DNA of 64,000 nt from Novosphingobium album (ex Hu et al. 2023) (GTDB taxonomy: Bacteria; Pseudomonadota; Alphaproteobacteria; Sphingomonadales; Sphingomonadaceae): assembly GCF_022832385.1 (NCBI RefSeq), contig NZ_JALHLE010000007.1, positions 1 through 64,000 of the forward strand. Direction: 5' to 3'. Below are positions 55,782 through 64,000 of the stretch, in pieces; position 1 is the stretch's first letter; the number at the start of each line of letters is the position of its first letter. Position numbers and translations under genes: made by a program. A model generated the notes under the pieces. That model was not told the DNA's origin. It worked only from the letters and a program-made list of their open reading frames with translations, and made no database searches.

Positions 55782-56168
55782 ATGCGTACCCTGACCAAGA
55801 TCATCGCCCCCGCTCTCGCCGTGGCCCTGGGCATGGGCGCCGCCCTCCCGGCCTCGGCCCACGAGACACGGCACGAACAGTCCGCCCGCCATACGCCGGA
55901 CCGCCATGAAATGGACCGCGCCCGCTCGATCCGCTCCGATATCCATGGCCTGCGCGCCCAGATCGATCGCGCTGCGGCTCGCCACCGGATCTCCTATCGT
56001 GAAGCCAACGGCCTGCACCGCGATGCCCGGCAGATCCAGCGGCTCTATGCCAGCTATGCCCGCGATGGCCTGACCCATCGTGAAACCAGGGTTCTCAAGG
56101 CGAAGATCAGCAAGGTCCAGTTCGCCCTGCACATGGAGCGCTCCGACCGCGACGGCCGCCGCGGCTGA
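55782..56168 (+). CDS. Hypothetical exported basic helical protein
   Basis: A 128-residue protein with a signal peptide (MRTLTKIIAPALAVALGMGAALPASAHE) and a His/Arg-rich mature part: RHEQSARHTPDRHEMDRARS, then long helices SDIHGLRAQIDRAAARHR and ANGLHRDARQIQRLYASYARDG. It may bind metal or nucleic acid in the periplasm; no family recognised. ATG 55782 is chosen for the signal peptide. Separated from leuC by an 83 bp gap with a strong hairpin. Confidence 0.6.
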   Translation: MRTLTKIIAPALAVALGMGAALPASAHETRHEQSARHTPDRHEMDRARSIRSDIHGLRAQIDRAAARHRISYREANGLHRDARQIQRLYASYARDGLTHRETRVLKAKISKVQFALHMERSDRDGRRG

Positions 56169-56200
56169 GCGGCGGGCAATCCCTTCCGCTTCGGAAAATC

Positions 56201-56233
56201 GCGCCCGTTCCGCTTGAATTGCGGGACGGGCGC
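56201..56233 (+). promoter_or_regulatory. Hairpin in the leuC leader
   Basis: GCGCCCGTTCCGC pairs with GCGGGACGGGCGC around a TTGAATT loop, 18 bp before the leuC ATG. No T-tract follows, so it is not a classical terminator; it may be a leader structure or stabilise the mRNA. No leader peptide rich in Leu codons is seen. Confidence 0.4.
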
Positions 56234-56251
56234 GCCTAATCGCGCCTCACC

Positions 56252-57685
56252 ATGACCAAGACTCCGCGCACGCTGTACCAGAAGATCTGGGATGCCCATG
56301 TCGTTGACACTCGCGACGACGGCACCTGCCTCATCTACATCGACCGCCACATCGTCCACGAAGTGACGAGCCCCCAGGCTTTCGAAAGCCTTCGTGCGGC
56401 CGGCCGCCCGGTACGCCGTCCCGATCTCACGATCGCGGTGCCCGACCATAACCTTCCCACCACCCCGCGCCGTGATGCCGCGGGCAACCGCGTGCCGATC
56501 GCCGATCCGCAGAGCGCGCAGCAGCTGGAAATGCTGGAAAAGAACGCGCCCGAATTTGGCATCCGCTACATCGGCGATGCCGATCCTGAGCAGGGCATCG
56601 TCCACGTCATCGGCCCCGAGCAGGGTTTCTCGCTGCCCGGCGCGACGATCGTCTGCGGCGACAGCCACACCGCCTGCAACGGCGGCCTCGGCGCGCTGGC
56701 TTTCGGCATCGGCACCAGCGAGGTCGAGCATGTGCTCGCCACGCAGACGCTGCTGCTCAAGCAGTCCAAGACCTTCGAGGTGCGCGTTGAGGGCAAGCTG
56801 GGCGCAGGCGTCAGCCCCAAGGACGTGATCCTGCACGTGATCGGCGTGATCGGCACGGCAGGCGGCACCGGCTACGTGATCGAATATACCGGCAACGTGT
56901 TCCGCGAGATGTCGGTCGAAGGCCGCCTGACGGTGTGCAACATGTCGATCGAGGGCGGCGCCCGCGCAGGTCTGGTCGCCCCGGACGAGACGACGTTCGC
57001 CTATGTGAAGGGCCGCCCCTACGCCCCCGTGGGCGAAGACTGGGACAAGGCCGTTGCCTGGTGGAAGAGCCTGGCGACCGACGAAGGCGCGACTTACGAC
57101 AAGTCCGTGTTCATCCGCGCCGAGGACATCCAGCCGACCGTGACCTGGGGCACCAGCCCCGAGGATACCTCGGCAATCGGCGGCGTGGTTCCCGCACCGG
57201 AAGATTTCGACGACGCGTCCAAGCGCGACGCGGTCAGGCACAGCCTCGATTACATGGGCCTGACGCCCGGCACGAAACTGACCGACGTGGAAGTGCAGAA
57301 TGTCTTCATCGGCTCGTGCACCAACAGCCGCATCGAAGACATTCGTGCCGCGGCCGAAGTGCTCAAGGGCCGCAAGAAGGCGGACAATGTGAAGTGGGCG
57401 ATCGTCGTGCCCGGCTCCGGCCTCGTGAAGGCGCAGGCCGAAGCCGAAGGCCTCGACAAGATCATCATCGAGGCGGGTCTGGAATGGCGCGAGCCGGGCT
57501 GCTCGGCCTGTCTGGCAATGAACCCGGACAAGGTGCCCGCAGGCGAGCGCTGCGCCTCGACCAGCAACCGCAACTTCACCGGGCGTCAGGGGCCCGGAAG
57601 CCGCACCCATCTGATGAGCCCCGCCATGGCCGCCGCCGCTGCCGTGACGGGCAAGCTCACCGACGTGCGCGAACTGGCAGGATAA
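56252..57685 (+). CDS. leuC: 3-isopropylmalate dehydratase large subunit
   Basis: A 477-residue aconitase-family enzyme. Fe-S cluster cysteines lie in [12 protein letters not shown] (near 350) and [13 protein letters not shown] (near 413); [32 protein letters not shown] is the substrate segment (positions 137-168). With LeuD it isomerises 2-isopropylmalate in leucine synthesis. It is followed by a 55-residue membrane protein and then leuD, all within 6 bp or overlapping, so one operon. Confidence 0.97.
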   Translation: MTKTPRTLYQKIWDAHVVDTRDDGTCLIYIDRHIVHEVTSPQAFESLRAAGRPVRRPDLTIAVPDHNLPTTPRRDAAGNRVPIADPQSAQQLEMLEKNAPEFGIRYIGDADPEQGIVHVIGPEQGFSLPGATIVCGDSHTACNGGLGALAFGIGTSEVEHVLATQTLLLKQSKTFEVRVEGKLGAGVSPKDVILHVIGVIGTAGGTGYVIEYTGNVFREMSVEGRLTVCNMSIEGGARAGLVAPDETTFAYVKGRPYAPVGEDWDKAVAWWKSLATDEGATYDKSVFIRAEDIQPTVTWGTSPEDTSAIGGVVPAPEDFDDASKRDAVRHSLDYMGLTPGTKLTDVEVQNVFIGSCTNSRIEDIRAAAEVLKGRKKADNVKWAIVVPGSGLVKAQAEAEGLDKIIIEAGLEWREPGCSACLAMNPDKVPAGERCASTSNRNFTGRQGPGSRTHLMSPAMAAAAAVTGKLTDVRELAG

Positions 57686-57690
57686 CGATC

Positions 57691-57858
57691 ATGGCAGACG
57701 AAACCGAAGACAACTCGCTGGCCACCAAGGCCGCTCTCGCCGCCGGTGCGGCTATCGGCTCGGCCGCAATCGCCGCCGCGCTGCTGTTCGTGAAGCGCCG
57801 CAAGGCCCGCGCGAACGACACTCCAGCTCACCCCGAACAGGCTCCCGAGACAGACTGA
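57691..57858 (+). CDS. Small single-span protein between leuC and leuD
   Basis: A 55-residue protein: [19 protein letters not shown], a hydrophobic Ala/Gly-rich helix (about 18-34), KRRKAR, then an acidic tail. It starts 5 bp after leuC and its TGA overlaps leuD's ATG by one base (TGATG), so it is translated between two subunits of one enzyme. No known family. Its conserved position would be a strong hint of a real role in the operon or simply a passenger. Confidence 0.65.
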   Translation: MADETEDNSLATKAALAAGAAIGSAAIAAALLFVKRRKARANDTPAHPEQAPETD

Positions 57859-58460
57859 TGGAACCGATCAACCACGTCGCCGGCCGTGCCATCCCGTTCG
57901 GTCGCAAGAACGTCGACACCGACGTCATCATCCCCGCCCACTGGCTCAAGACAATCACCCGTGAAGGTCTCGGCAAGGGCGCCTTCGAGGCGGTCAGGAC
58001 CGAGCCGGGCAACGTCTTCACCGATCCTGAATACGCGGGCGCACCGATCCTGATCGCGGGTGACAACTTCGGCTGCGGTTCGAGCCGCGAACACGCCGCC
58101 TGGGCTCTGCTCGACATGGGCGTGACCTGCGTGATCGCGCCGAGTTTCTCGGACATCTTCTCGGGCAATGCCTTCAAGAACGGCATCCTCACCGTTGCCT
58201 TGCCGCAGGAAGCGATCGACCGGCTGATGGAAGTCGCGAAGACCGACACCATCGATGTCGATCTGACAACCCAGTCGGTGACGACCCCGTTTCAGGACCG
58301 CTTTACTTTCGACATCGATCCGTTCCGCAAGCATTGCCTCGAGAATGGCCTCGACGAAGTGGGTCTGACAATGGCGCAGGGAGAGACCATCTCGGCCTAC
58401 GAAGCCAGGGCGAAGTCCAACCTGCCGTTCCTGGCCCGCACGCCCGCAACGGTCGATTGA
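57858..58460 (+). CDS. leuD: 3-isopropylmalate dehydratase small subunit
   Basis: A 200-residue swivel-domain subunit: [23 protein letters not shown] at about 9-31, [17 protein letters not shown] near 72-88, and [18 protein letters not shown]. Partners LeuC. Start codon overlaps the preceding stop by one base. About 130 bp separate its stop from the DUF1476 gene, with no evident terminator. Confidence 0.96.
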   Translation: MEPINHVAGRAIPFGRKNVDTDVIIPAHWLKTITREGLGKGAFEAVRTEPGNVFTDPEYAGAPILIAGDNFGCGSSREHAAWALLDMGVTCVIAPSFSDIFSGNAFKNGILTVALPQEAIDRLMEVAKTDTIDVDLTTQSVTTPFQDRFTFDIDPFRKHCLENGLDEVGLTMAQGETISAYEARAKSNLPFLARTPATVD

Positions 58461-58592
58461 ACGCGGGCCCGCGAGGGCGATTGCGGTCAGCGAATTGCGA
58501 ATCAGGATTGAACCGGATCAATGCGGGCCGTATCCGCATGTCTTGAGTAAAGGGGCCCCAGATTCTCTGGGTTATTCATTCGAGGACTTTCG

Positions 58593-58916
58593 ATGACCAG
58601 TTTTCAGGATCGTGAACGCGCCGAAGAAGCCAAGTTCGCGCATGATGCCGAAACCCAGTTCCGCATCCAGGCTCGCCGCAACCGCCTCGTGGGCGAATGG
58701 GCGGCGGAACGCATGAGCTTGTCGCAGGCCGAAGCCGAAGCCTATGCCAAGAGCGTGGTTCAGGCCGACTTCGAGGAAGCCGGCGACGAAGACGTCATCC
58801 GCAAGCTTCTGGGCGACCTGACGGCGGCCGGCGTGGATTCGAGCGAAGCCGAAGTGCGCGCCGCACTCGAAGCCAAGCAGGTCGAAGCCCGCCGCGCTTT
58901 CCTCGGCGAAGCCTGA
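58593..58916 (+). CDS. DUF1476 domain protein (ATPase zeta-type inhibitor)
   Basis: A 107-residue helical protein: MTSFQDRERAEEAKFAHDAE is the classic start, then RIQARRNRLVGEWAAERMSL and VIRKLLGDLTAAGVDSSEAEVRAALE. In Paracoccus this family (zeta subunit) inhibits the F1-ATPase. Found widely and only in Alphaproteobacteria, supporting the taxonomic placement. Its C-terminus is of the usual length. Upstream 130 bp probably has its own promoter. Confidence 0.9.
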   Translation: MTSFQDRERAEEAKFAHDAETQFRIQARRNRLVGEWAAERMSLSQAEAEAYAKSVVQADFEEAGDEDVIRKLLGDLTAAGVDSSEAEVRAALEAKQVEARRAFLGEA

Positions 58917-58963
58917 ACCAATCCCCGGGCCGGCACACCGGACCCGCAATCCGGAGACCGGCC

Positions 58964-59197
58964 ATGGCGATGCCCGCCAGCGAGATCGAATCCCTTATCC
59001 GTACAGCTCTGCCCGACGCACAAGTGACGATCACCGATCTCGCCGGTGACGGCGATCACTATGCCGCGCATGTCGTTTCCGCCGCCTTTACCGGCAAGCC
59101 CCGTGTGGCGCAGCACAAGATGGTCTACGAAGCACTCGGCGGCCGCATGGGCGGCGAACTCCATGCCTTGCAACTGACCACCGCCGTCCCCAACTGA
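58964..59197 (+). CDS. BolA family protein
   Basis: A 77-residue BolA-like protein: IESLIRTALPDAQVTITDLAGDGDHYAAHVVSAAF (positions 8-42) and the His of VAQHKMVYEALGGRMGGELHALQL. It probably forms a [2Fe-2S] complex with the monothiol glutaredoxin encoded 29 bp downstream, the usual pair. Start at ATG 58964 or two codons later at 58970. It is the short (BolA2/YrbA-like) type. Confidence 0.9.
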   Translation: MAMPASEIESLIRTALPDAQVTITDLAGDGDHYAAHVVSAAFTGKPRVAQHKMVYEALGGRMGGELHALQLTTAVPN

Positions 59198-59226
59198 CGT
59201 CAGGTATTCGATAGAAGGTTGCTTCC

Positions 59227-59556
59227 ATGTCCGACGTCAACGCCCGCATCGGCGAGATTGTAAACAATAACGACATTGTCTTGTTCATGAAGGGGACCCC
59301 GCTGTTCCCGCAATGCGGTTTCTCCAGCCGCGCAGTCGCCATCCTCGAGCATCTCGGCGTAGCCTATGAAAGCGTGGATGTGCTGCAGGACATGGACATT
59401 CGCCAGGGTATCAAGTCGTTCTCCGAATGGCCGACGATCCCGCAGCTCTACGTGAAGGGCGAATTCGTGGGCGGCAGCGACATCATGATGGAAATGTTCG
59501 AAGCTGGTGAATTGCACCAGATGATGACCGACGCCGGGATCGCCGCGCAGGGCTGA
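59227..59556 (+). CDS. grxD: Monothiol glutaredoxin (Grx4 type)
   Basis: A 109-residue monothiol glutaredoxin with the CGFS active site in GTPLFPQCGFSSRAVAI (about 24-40), then SFSEWPTIPQLYVKGEFVGGSDIMMEM. CGFS glutaredoxins hold and transfer [2Fe-2S] clusters with BolA partners. It follows the bolA gene on the same strand and a clear terminator follows. Confidence 0.95.
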   Translation: MSDVNARIGEIVNNNDIVLFMKGTPLFPQCGFSSRAVAILEHLGVAYESVDVLQDMDIRQGIKSFSEWPTIPQLYVKGEFVGGSDIMMEMFEAGELHQMMTDAGIAAQG

Positions 59557-59601
59557 CCAGCCCGGCGGATCGCTGCGAACCATTGGCCCAGACGCGTGCA
59601 G

Positions 59602-59631
59602 GCCCGGTTGGCACAAGCCTTCCGGGCTTTT
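59602..59631 (+). terminator. Rho-independent terminator after grxD
   Basis: GCCCGG (59602-59607) pairs with CCGGGC (59622-59627) around a 14-base loop, followed by TTTT. It lies 45 bp after the glutaredoxin stop. The rest of the ~354 bp gap to the NUDIX gene, 59632-59910, is AT-richer after 59750 and has no gene; it likely includes the NUDIX promoter. Confidence 0.75.
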
Positions 59632-59910
59632 GCATGTCCGCCGCAAACCGGATTTCCACGATTTTCTTTGGAGATGCTCGGGAGGCGGGGCCGGGAGACT
59701 GATCGGCCCCGCCTCAATCGAGACTTTGGGGGTACATAGACCAATAAGCACAAGCCGTGCCAAATTAAATTTACGGCGGATTTTCACCACTTCCGTCGCA
59801 TACTCCACAGCCAAATCAGACCAAAGTGTAAATTCCGCCGACATCCCTCCGCCAGACCGGGCATGATATTTCCGCTTGCCTGCCGGACACTGACAGGCAA
59901 GACCCGCGCG

Positions 59911-60705
59911 ATGTTGCCGACTGCTCCTTCCGATCAACCGATGCCGTCAAATGGACCTGCCGTCGTGCCGGCCGCTACCGTGGTGATCTTCCGCCACGCC
60001 CGGGACAGCGGCCCGCCGGAGCTGCTGATGGTGCAGCGCGCTCGCGAAATGCGCTTTGCCGGTGGCGCTGCAGTCTTTCCGGGCGGTCGCGTCGATCCCG
60101 CAGACCGCGATCTGGCGCGCAGCCTCATGCCCGACGAACCGGAGGAAATCGCGGCGGCCCGGATCGCAGGCATTCGCGAAACGCTCGAAGAAACCGGATT
60201 GATGATCGCCACCCGCCAGCCCGTCAGTGCCGTCGAGGCAGCGGCAGGCCGCCGGATGCTTCTGGAGACCGGCACTCTCGCCCCCGTGCTTGCACAATTC
60301 GGCTGGCAACTGGTTCCCGAAGCCCTGACGCTCTACGCGCACTGGTGCCCGCTAAGGGACAAGGCCTTCGACACCCGCTTTTTCGTGACAGACCTGGGCA
60401 CCGGCGCGGTCGATGTGCAGGTCGATGCGACCGAGAACACCCACCTGTTCTGGACAAGCGCCGCCGGTGCGCTGGAAATGGCCAGCCGCGACGAAATCAG
60501 CGTGATCTTCCCGACGCACCGCAACCTTGAGCGGCTTGCCCAATATGCCAGCTACGGCGAGGCCCTGGCGGATATTGCCGCACATCCTGTCTCGCGCGTC
60601 CACCCGGGCACCGAGGAGCGGACGGACGGCGAGTGGCTGATCATCCCCGAAGGGCATGGTTACCCCGTGCGCGGCCAGCTCAAGGCGACAGCGCGGCGGG
60701 GCTGA
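59911..60705 (+). CDS. NUDIX hydrolase
   Basis: About 264 residues from ATG 59911. The NUDIX box is split by an insertion: GGAAVFPGGRVDPADRDLAR, then about 15 more residues before RIAGIRETLEETGLM (RExxEExG). This longer spacing is seen in NUDT19/NUDT7-like CoA or dinucleotide hydrolases. Start is uncertain; in-frame ATGs exist at 59863 and 59941 and none has a convincing ribosome site. It might act on CoA esters or NAD-like compounds. Convergent with the MFS gene. Confidence 0.8.
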   Translation: MLPTAPSDQPMPSNGPAVVPAATVVIFRHARDSGPPELLMVQRAREMRFAGGAAVFPGGRVDPADRDLARSLMPDEPEEIAAARIAGIRETLEETGLMIATRQPVSAVEAAAGRRMLLETGTLAPVLAQFGWQLVPEALTLYAHWCPLRDKAFDTRFFVTDLGTGAVDVQVDATENTHLFWTSAAGALEMASRDEISVIFPTHRNLERLAQYASYGEALADIAAHPVSRVHPGTEERTDGEWLIIPEGHGYPVRGQLKATARRG

Positions 60706-60714
60706 GACCGCTGG

Positions 60715-61968
60715 TCAGGCCGGAACAGCGGCTGGACCTTCCACTTTCGGCCCGGTCGCGCCATAAAGACCCAGAGCTATTGCTAGCACGAAGAACACAG
60801 CAATCGCGGTGATCGCGAGATCGTAACTCCCGGTAATCGAGAACACACGCGCAGCTCCGACCACCGCAAATGCGATGAATGGCAGCCCGATCAGCGTGTT
60901 GAGTCCGAACCCGCGACTGTAGCTGGCCTGCCCGAACGTATCCGAAAGCCCGCGTCCCAGCGTCGGGATGGCGCCTGCCCCGTGCATGCCGATCAGGCCG
61001 ATGACAACCGCAGCGACGGCAAACGGCGGGTGCTGCAGCAGCAGCAGCCACAAGATCGTGCAATTGAAGCCGATCAGCGCGAGCGAACGCCCGCCGCCAA
61101 GCTTGTCGGCAACCCAGCCGAAAAGCACCGAACCGGCAATGCCGACCAACGACATGATCGACTGCAGCAGCGCTGCCTCAGGCCGGGTGAAGCCCCATGA
61201 CATGCCCATGGGCACGAGCAGCGAGCCGAGAAGCACCGAACTCGTCATGCTGGCGATGGCGGCAAGGCACAGCGCCCAGAAGCGCGGCCGTGCCAGCAAC
61301 TGGCCAAAGGTGAAAGATCCGTCCGCCGTGCGCTTTTCAGCGGGTTCCGGCGCCTGCGTCTCGTCATGGCTGGGCGGATGATCCACCGTCAACAGAATCA
61401 GCGGCACCAGCAGCACGGCCGAAATCGTGCCGATTGCTGCGTAGAGCGTGGTCGGCGCATAATGCCCCAACCCTCGCTCGAGCGCCCACGGGACGATGGC
61501 GATCACCACTGGCAAGTGCACGATGCCCAGCGCCAGCCCCCGGTTGCTGTGGAACCAGCGCGTCACCAGCGTTGCCGGGCCGATCGAGCCAGCGAGGCTC
61601 ATCGCCGGACCGAAGCACAGCCCGTAGGCGACGAGGTAGAGCGCGTAGCTGTTGGTGAAGGCGAGGAGGAAGTACCCCCCGACCGTCAGCAGCGCGCCCA
61701 GCATCAGCAGCAGCCGCAGCGAATAGCGCGCCACCAGCACGCCGATGAACGGGGCGAGGATCGACGAGCCGACGAGCACCAGCGGGATGCCAATCGCGGC
61801 TTCCTCTCCGCTGACGCCCAGGCGCTGCTCGACCGATGCCAGCATGAGCCCGAAGGACCCCATGACGGTGCCGATCACCACGTTGTGCGATACGCCCGCA
61901 ATGACGCCCATGCGGACGGCCAGCGGATGATTCGGTATATTGCCCGCAGGGGCTGCAGAATGGGCCAA
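60715..61968 (-). CDS. MFS transporter
   Basis: A 417-residue permease with about 12 hydrophobic segments, a central cytoplasmic loop rich in acids (SHDETQAPEPAEKRTADG) and an MFS-type loop GWVADKLGGGRSLALIG. TTG at 61968 is the favoured start: GGGAGAGGC precedes it with good spacing, and the protein then starts LAHSAAPAG before the first span. A longer open frame upstream to 62133 lacks membrane-protein character. Related to monocarboxylate (MCT/OFA-like) transporters; substrate unknown. Confidence 0.82.
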   Translation of the reverse strand: MAHSAAPAGNIPNHPLAVRMGVIAGVSHNVVIGTVMGSFGLMLASVEQRLGVSGEEAAIGIPLVLVGSSILAPFIGVLVARYSLRLLLMLGALLTVGGYFLLAFTNSYALYLVAYGLCFGPAMSLAGSIGPATLVTRWFHSNRGLALGIVHLPVVIAIVPWALERGLGHYAPTTLYAAIGTISAVLLVPLILLTVDHPPSHDETQAPEPAEKRTADGSFTFGQLLARPRFWALCLAAIASMTSSVLLGSLLVPMGMSWGFTRPEAALLQSIMSLVGIAGSVLFGWVADKLGGGRSLALIGFNCTILWLLLLQHPPFAVAAVVIGLIGMHGAGAIPTLGRGLSDTFGQASYSRGFGLNTLIGLPFIAFAVVGAARVFSITGSYDLAITAIAVFFVLAIALGLYGATGPKVEGPAAVPA

Positions 61969-62243
61969 ATGCCTCTCCCAATTTATGGCCCGGTCTTGAC
62001 GCCGGTTGTATACGAAAACGCGAATTTGCTGCTCCGGCGCGGACTTGGCCAGCGCTTTTTTCAGGCAGCAACACATATTCGCCAACACGGCATTTTCGAC
62101 ACCGTGTTGGGCATTGCGGATGGATTGCAGCACGGCACAACCGCCAGCGGCAGCCGGTTGCCGGGCTGATGCCCGGCAACGTGTGGATACGATACAGCTG
62201 GCAACCTAACGCGCATGCCCCGTTGACGTGGCCCGGCGTCCCG

Positions 62244-63311
62244 TCACTGCGCCGGCCGCAGCATCACCGCACGCAACCGCGCGATATCCTCGTCGGCGAA
62301 GCCCAGCACCTGCTTCATGTAGCCGGCCGAACCACCGTAGGTCGCATCGAGATACGTGAAGAACTGCGCCAGGTGCGACTGGCCGCTCGGCGTAAACAGG
62401 TGCTCGGCCCTGGCGTCCTTGTCGGCATAGGCCTTGGCATAATGCGCAACGATCGGATTGTTGGGAAAGTCGGCCGGATCGAGCTTGGGCATTTCCCAGT
62501 GCGGATGGCGCAATTCGGTCGAAAGATGATAATCCTTCAGAATCGTCTCGCGATCGACGCCAAGCAGATCGTAGAGCAGCGCGGTGGCCACCCCGGTGCG
62601 GTCCTGTCCGGCGGAACAGTGATAGATCACCGCGCCGCCATCATACCCCTCCCCTTCCGCGATGATCTGCCGGTATAGCGAACGGTACTGGGGTGCGAGC
62701 AGCTTTTCCATGCCCTCGTAGATGTGCTCGCCCTTGCGCGCCATCATCGGCCCCATCAGCGCCCGCATGCTGTAGTCGTTGGAAACGAACAGAGCACCTT
62801 CGCGATCGTCGATTGTATCGGGATTGATTTCGCGCTCCTCGATCGAACGCAGATCGACCACCGTGCCCAGATGAAGCTGATCCACCAGCGTAAGGTCGGC
62901 GGGCGTCAGCATCGGCTGCGCGCCGGAGCGGAACACCTTGCCCCAGCGTACGACCTGACCGTCCCTGGTGACATAGCCGCCGATATCGCGAAAGTTGCTG
63001 CCCTGCTCCAGAGGCAGCACGCGCTCGGCCACGACCACGACGCCATTTTTGCCCTCGAGGATCAGATAGTCCCGCTGCGACACGGGCAGTTCGACGGCCA
63101 GCTTCTGCGCATGCGTGTTCTTCGCGACGAGAACATCCGATGCATCTAGCTTTGTGTCCGTGCTGCGCCAGATGGACACCGGCCCCGTATCCGCGCGCTC
63201 AAGTTCCGCGTGCTCCGCATCGATCCGCGTCACCGCCGCCAGTTCGCGCGCCTCGGCTGCAGGCGCTGCCAACATGGTAAGAGCAACGGCTCCGGAAAGG
63301 ATATGGCGCAT
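62244..63311 (-). CDS. Exported tyrosine-protein phosphatase
   Basis: A 355-residue protein with signal peptide (MRHILSGAVALTMLAAPAAEA) and a Y_phosphatase3/tyrosine phosphatase-like domain: SNFRDIGGYVTRDGQVVRWGKVFRSG near 107-132 (in parts), TVVDLRSIEE, and the catalytic loop HCSAGQDRTGVATALL (Cx5R) near 238-253. The N-terminal ~100 residues form a separate beta-rich region. LPTP-like dual-specificity or lipid phosphatases share this layout. Not an obvious operon with its neighbours (gap 120 bp to the MFS gene fragment). Confidence 0.85.
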   Translation of the reverse strand: MRHILSGAVALTMLAAPAAEARELAAVTRIDAEHAELERADTGPVSIWRSTDTKLDASDVLVAKNTHAQKLAVELPVSQRDYLILEGKNGVVVVAERVLPLEQGSNFRDIGGYVTRDGQVVRWGKVFRSGAQPMLTPADLTLVDQLHLGTVVDLRSIEEREINPDTIDDREGALFVSNDYSMRALMGPMMARKGEHIYEGMEKLLAPQYRSLYRQIIAEGEGYDGGAVIYHCSAGQDRTGVATALLYDLLGVDRETILKDYHLSTELRHPHWEMPKLDPADFPNNPIVAHYAKAYADKDARAEHLFTPSGQSHLAQFFTYLDATYGGSAGYMKQVLGFADEDIARLRAVMLRPAQ

Positions 63312-63431
63312 CGGCAGTATCTCCCTTTTCAGCCGGTCATGAGCGGGCGCCGGCTGTGCGTAAGGACGGGCTAACGGGAGACTGTCGGGCTGGCGAGACG
63401 CCCATCGTCCTTGCCGCCGTGGCGATGCGTT

Positions 63432-64000
63432 TCAGGCCGCAACCGGCCGTCGCGCGTACCACCCGAACCCGGCGATTACGGCGTAGCACAGCGCCGGAAG
63501 GGCCATCGCCATGGCCAGACTTCCGGAAAGGTCGGCTATGTGTCCAGTCAGCGGCGGGACGACCGCGCCGCCCACGATCATCACGCAGATCACCCCCGAC
63601 CCGTCCGCGGCCCGCTTGCCGAGCCCTTCGCAGGCGAGGCTGAAGATGGTCGGGAACATGATCGAGTTCATCAGACCGATCGCCAGGTAGCTGCAGGCCG
63701 CGAGCGCACCAGACGTGTGGGTGGAAATGAACAGCAACAGCAGGGCACCGCAGGCGTTGAACGCCAGCACCTTGCCCGGGCTGACCATGCGCAGAACCGC
63801 CGAACCGATCAGGCGGCCTGCCAGCGCACCGCCCCAGTAGAACGGGATCATCTTGCCCGCCGCCTGCTCGCCCAGTCCCAGCACAGGCGCCTGCTCGAGG
63901 TAGTTGACGATCAGCGAGCCGATCGCGACTTCGGCCCCCACGTACAGGAAAATGCAAAGCGCGCCGAACCCGAACCGGGCGCGCCTGAGCAAATCGAAGC
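63432..64000 (-). CDS. Sugar MFS transporter, FucP-like (5' end beyond window)
   Basis: The C-terminal ~187 residues of a permease; the gene continues past base 64000. Visible spans are FGFGALCIFLYVGAEVAIGSLIVNYL, KVLAFNACGALLLLFIS, ALAACSYLAIGLMNSIMFPTIFSLA and closing MALPALCYAVIAGFGWYA. The NSIMFPTIFSL segment and GALAGRLIGSAVLR are typical of FucP/GlcP-type glucose/galactose/fucose:H+ symporters. The start is not visible. Lies 120 bp upstream of the phosphatase gene, same strand. Confidence 0.82.
   Translation of the reverse strand, partial: FDLLRRARFGFGALCIFLYVGAEVAIGSLIVNYLEQAPVLGLGEQAAGKMIPFYWGGALAGRLIGSAVLRMVSPGKVLAFNACGALLLLFISTHTSGALAACSYLAIGLMNSIMFPTIFSLACEGLGKRAADGSGVICVMIVGGAVVPPLTGHIADLSGSLAMAMALPALCYAVIAGFGWYARRPVAA

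Noticed and set aside
56201..56233. Classical leucine attenuator before leuC
   Set aside because: There is a strong hairpin but no T-tract, no alternative pairing seen and no leader peptide with Leu codons.

Overview
The window is high-GC chromosomal DNA from an alphaproteobacterium of the order Sphingomonadales, most likely Novosphingobium or a close relative. Supporting signs are a GcrA cell-cycle regulator, HspQ, CrtZ carotenoid hydroxylase, a DUF1476 (ATPase zeta-type) protein, a large TonB-dependent receptor heading a catabolic operon, and a sphingomonad-like Psp locus. Genus is inferred from gene content, not from a database search.

Region 1 (1-12817) is a catabolic island-like block. 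An apparent 11-gene leftward operon starts with a TonB-dependent receptor (11477) and runs through acyl-CoA dehydrogenase, thiolase, acyl-CoA ligase, a saccharopine-dehydrogenase-like reductase, two SDRs, a crotonase, an EthD protein and a third SDR, to the first codons of etfB at the window edge. Genes overlap or lie 1-63 bp apart. A divergent AraC regulator sits across a 350 bp AT-rich gap holding three copies of an AAACGGAAC motif. Together they look like uptake, CoA activation and beta-oxidation-like breakdown of one unidentified carboxylic acid.

Region 2 (12837-15628) is a mobile-DNA scar: a complete IS3-type element abuts a tyrosine integrase that has lost its C-terminus, next to tRNA-Ser(CGA), a typical integration site. 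The missing integrase end is not on the other side of the IS, so an IS-mediated deletion is likely. The block left of it may be island cargo.

Region 3 (15787-25064) holds HspQ, an ABC-2 permease, GcrA, a cyclophilin, a diguanylate cyclase, a DUF1993 protein, envelope proteins of unknown role and a metallo-hydrolase. Region 4 (25193-42593) is the translation/transcription superoperon rimP-nusA-ylxR-infB-rbfA-truB-rpsO-pnp, all leftward, but split by two blocks of accessory genes (including thymidine kinase, a sulfotransferase, a frameshifted alpha/beta hydrolase, YceI and a MITE with perfect 31 bp inverted ends).

Region 5 (42811-49329) has a beta-barrel candidate, a small four-gene operon (membrane-tethered LuxR-type regulator, helical protein, membrane protein, RadC/JAB protein) with a palindromic operator candidate and a strong terminator, and the phage-shock locus: pspF diverging from a sigma-54 promoter and a short membrane protein, pspA, pspC and three tandem PspB-like proteins. 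The four-gene LuxR/JAB operon and the triplicated PspB array are the best candidates for something under-described.

Region 6 (49687-64000) contains a methyltransferase, NAD synthase, SufE, a sterol-desaturase-family protein, CrtZ, leuC-(55 aa membrane protein)-leuD, DUF1476, BolA-Grx4, a NUDIX hydrolase, two MFS transporters (one cut by the window end) and a secreted tyrosine phosphatase. No CRISPR array, rRNA or recognised defence system was found.
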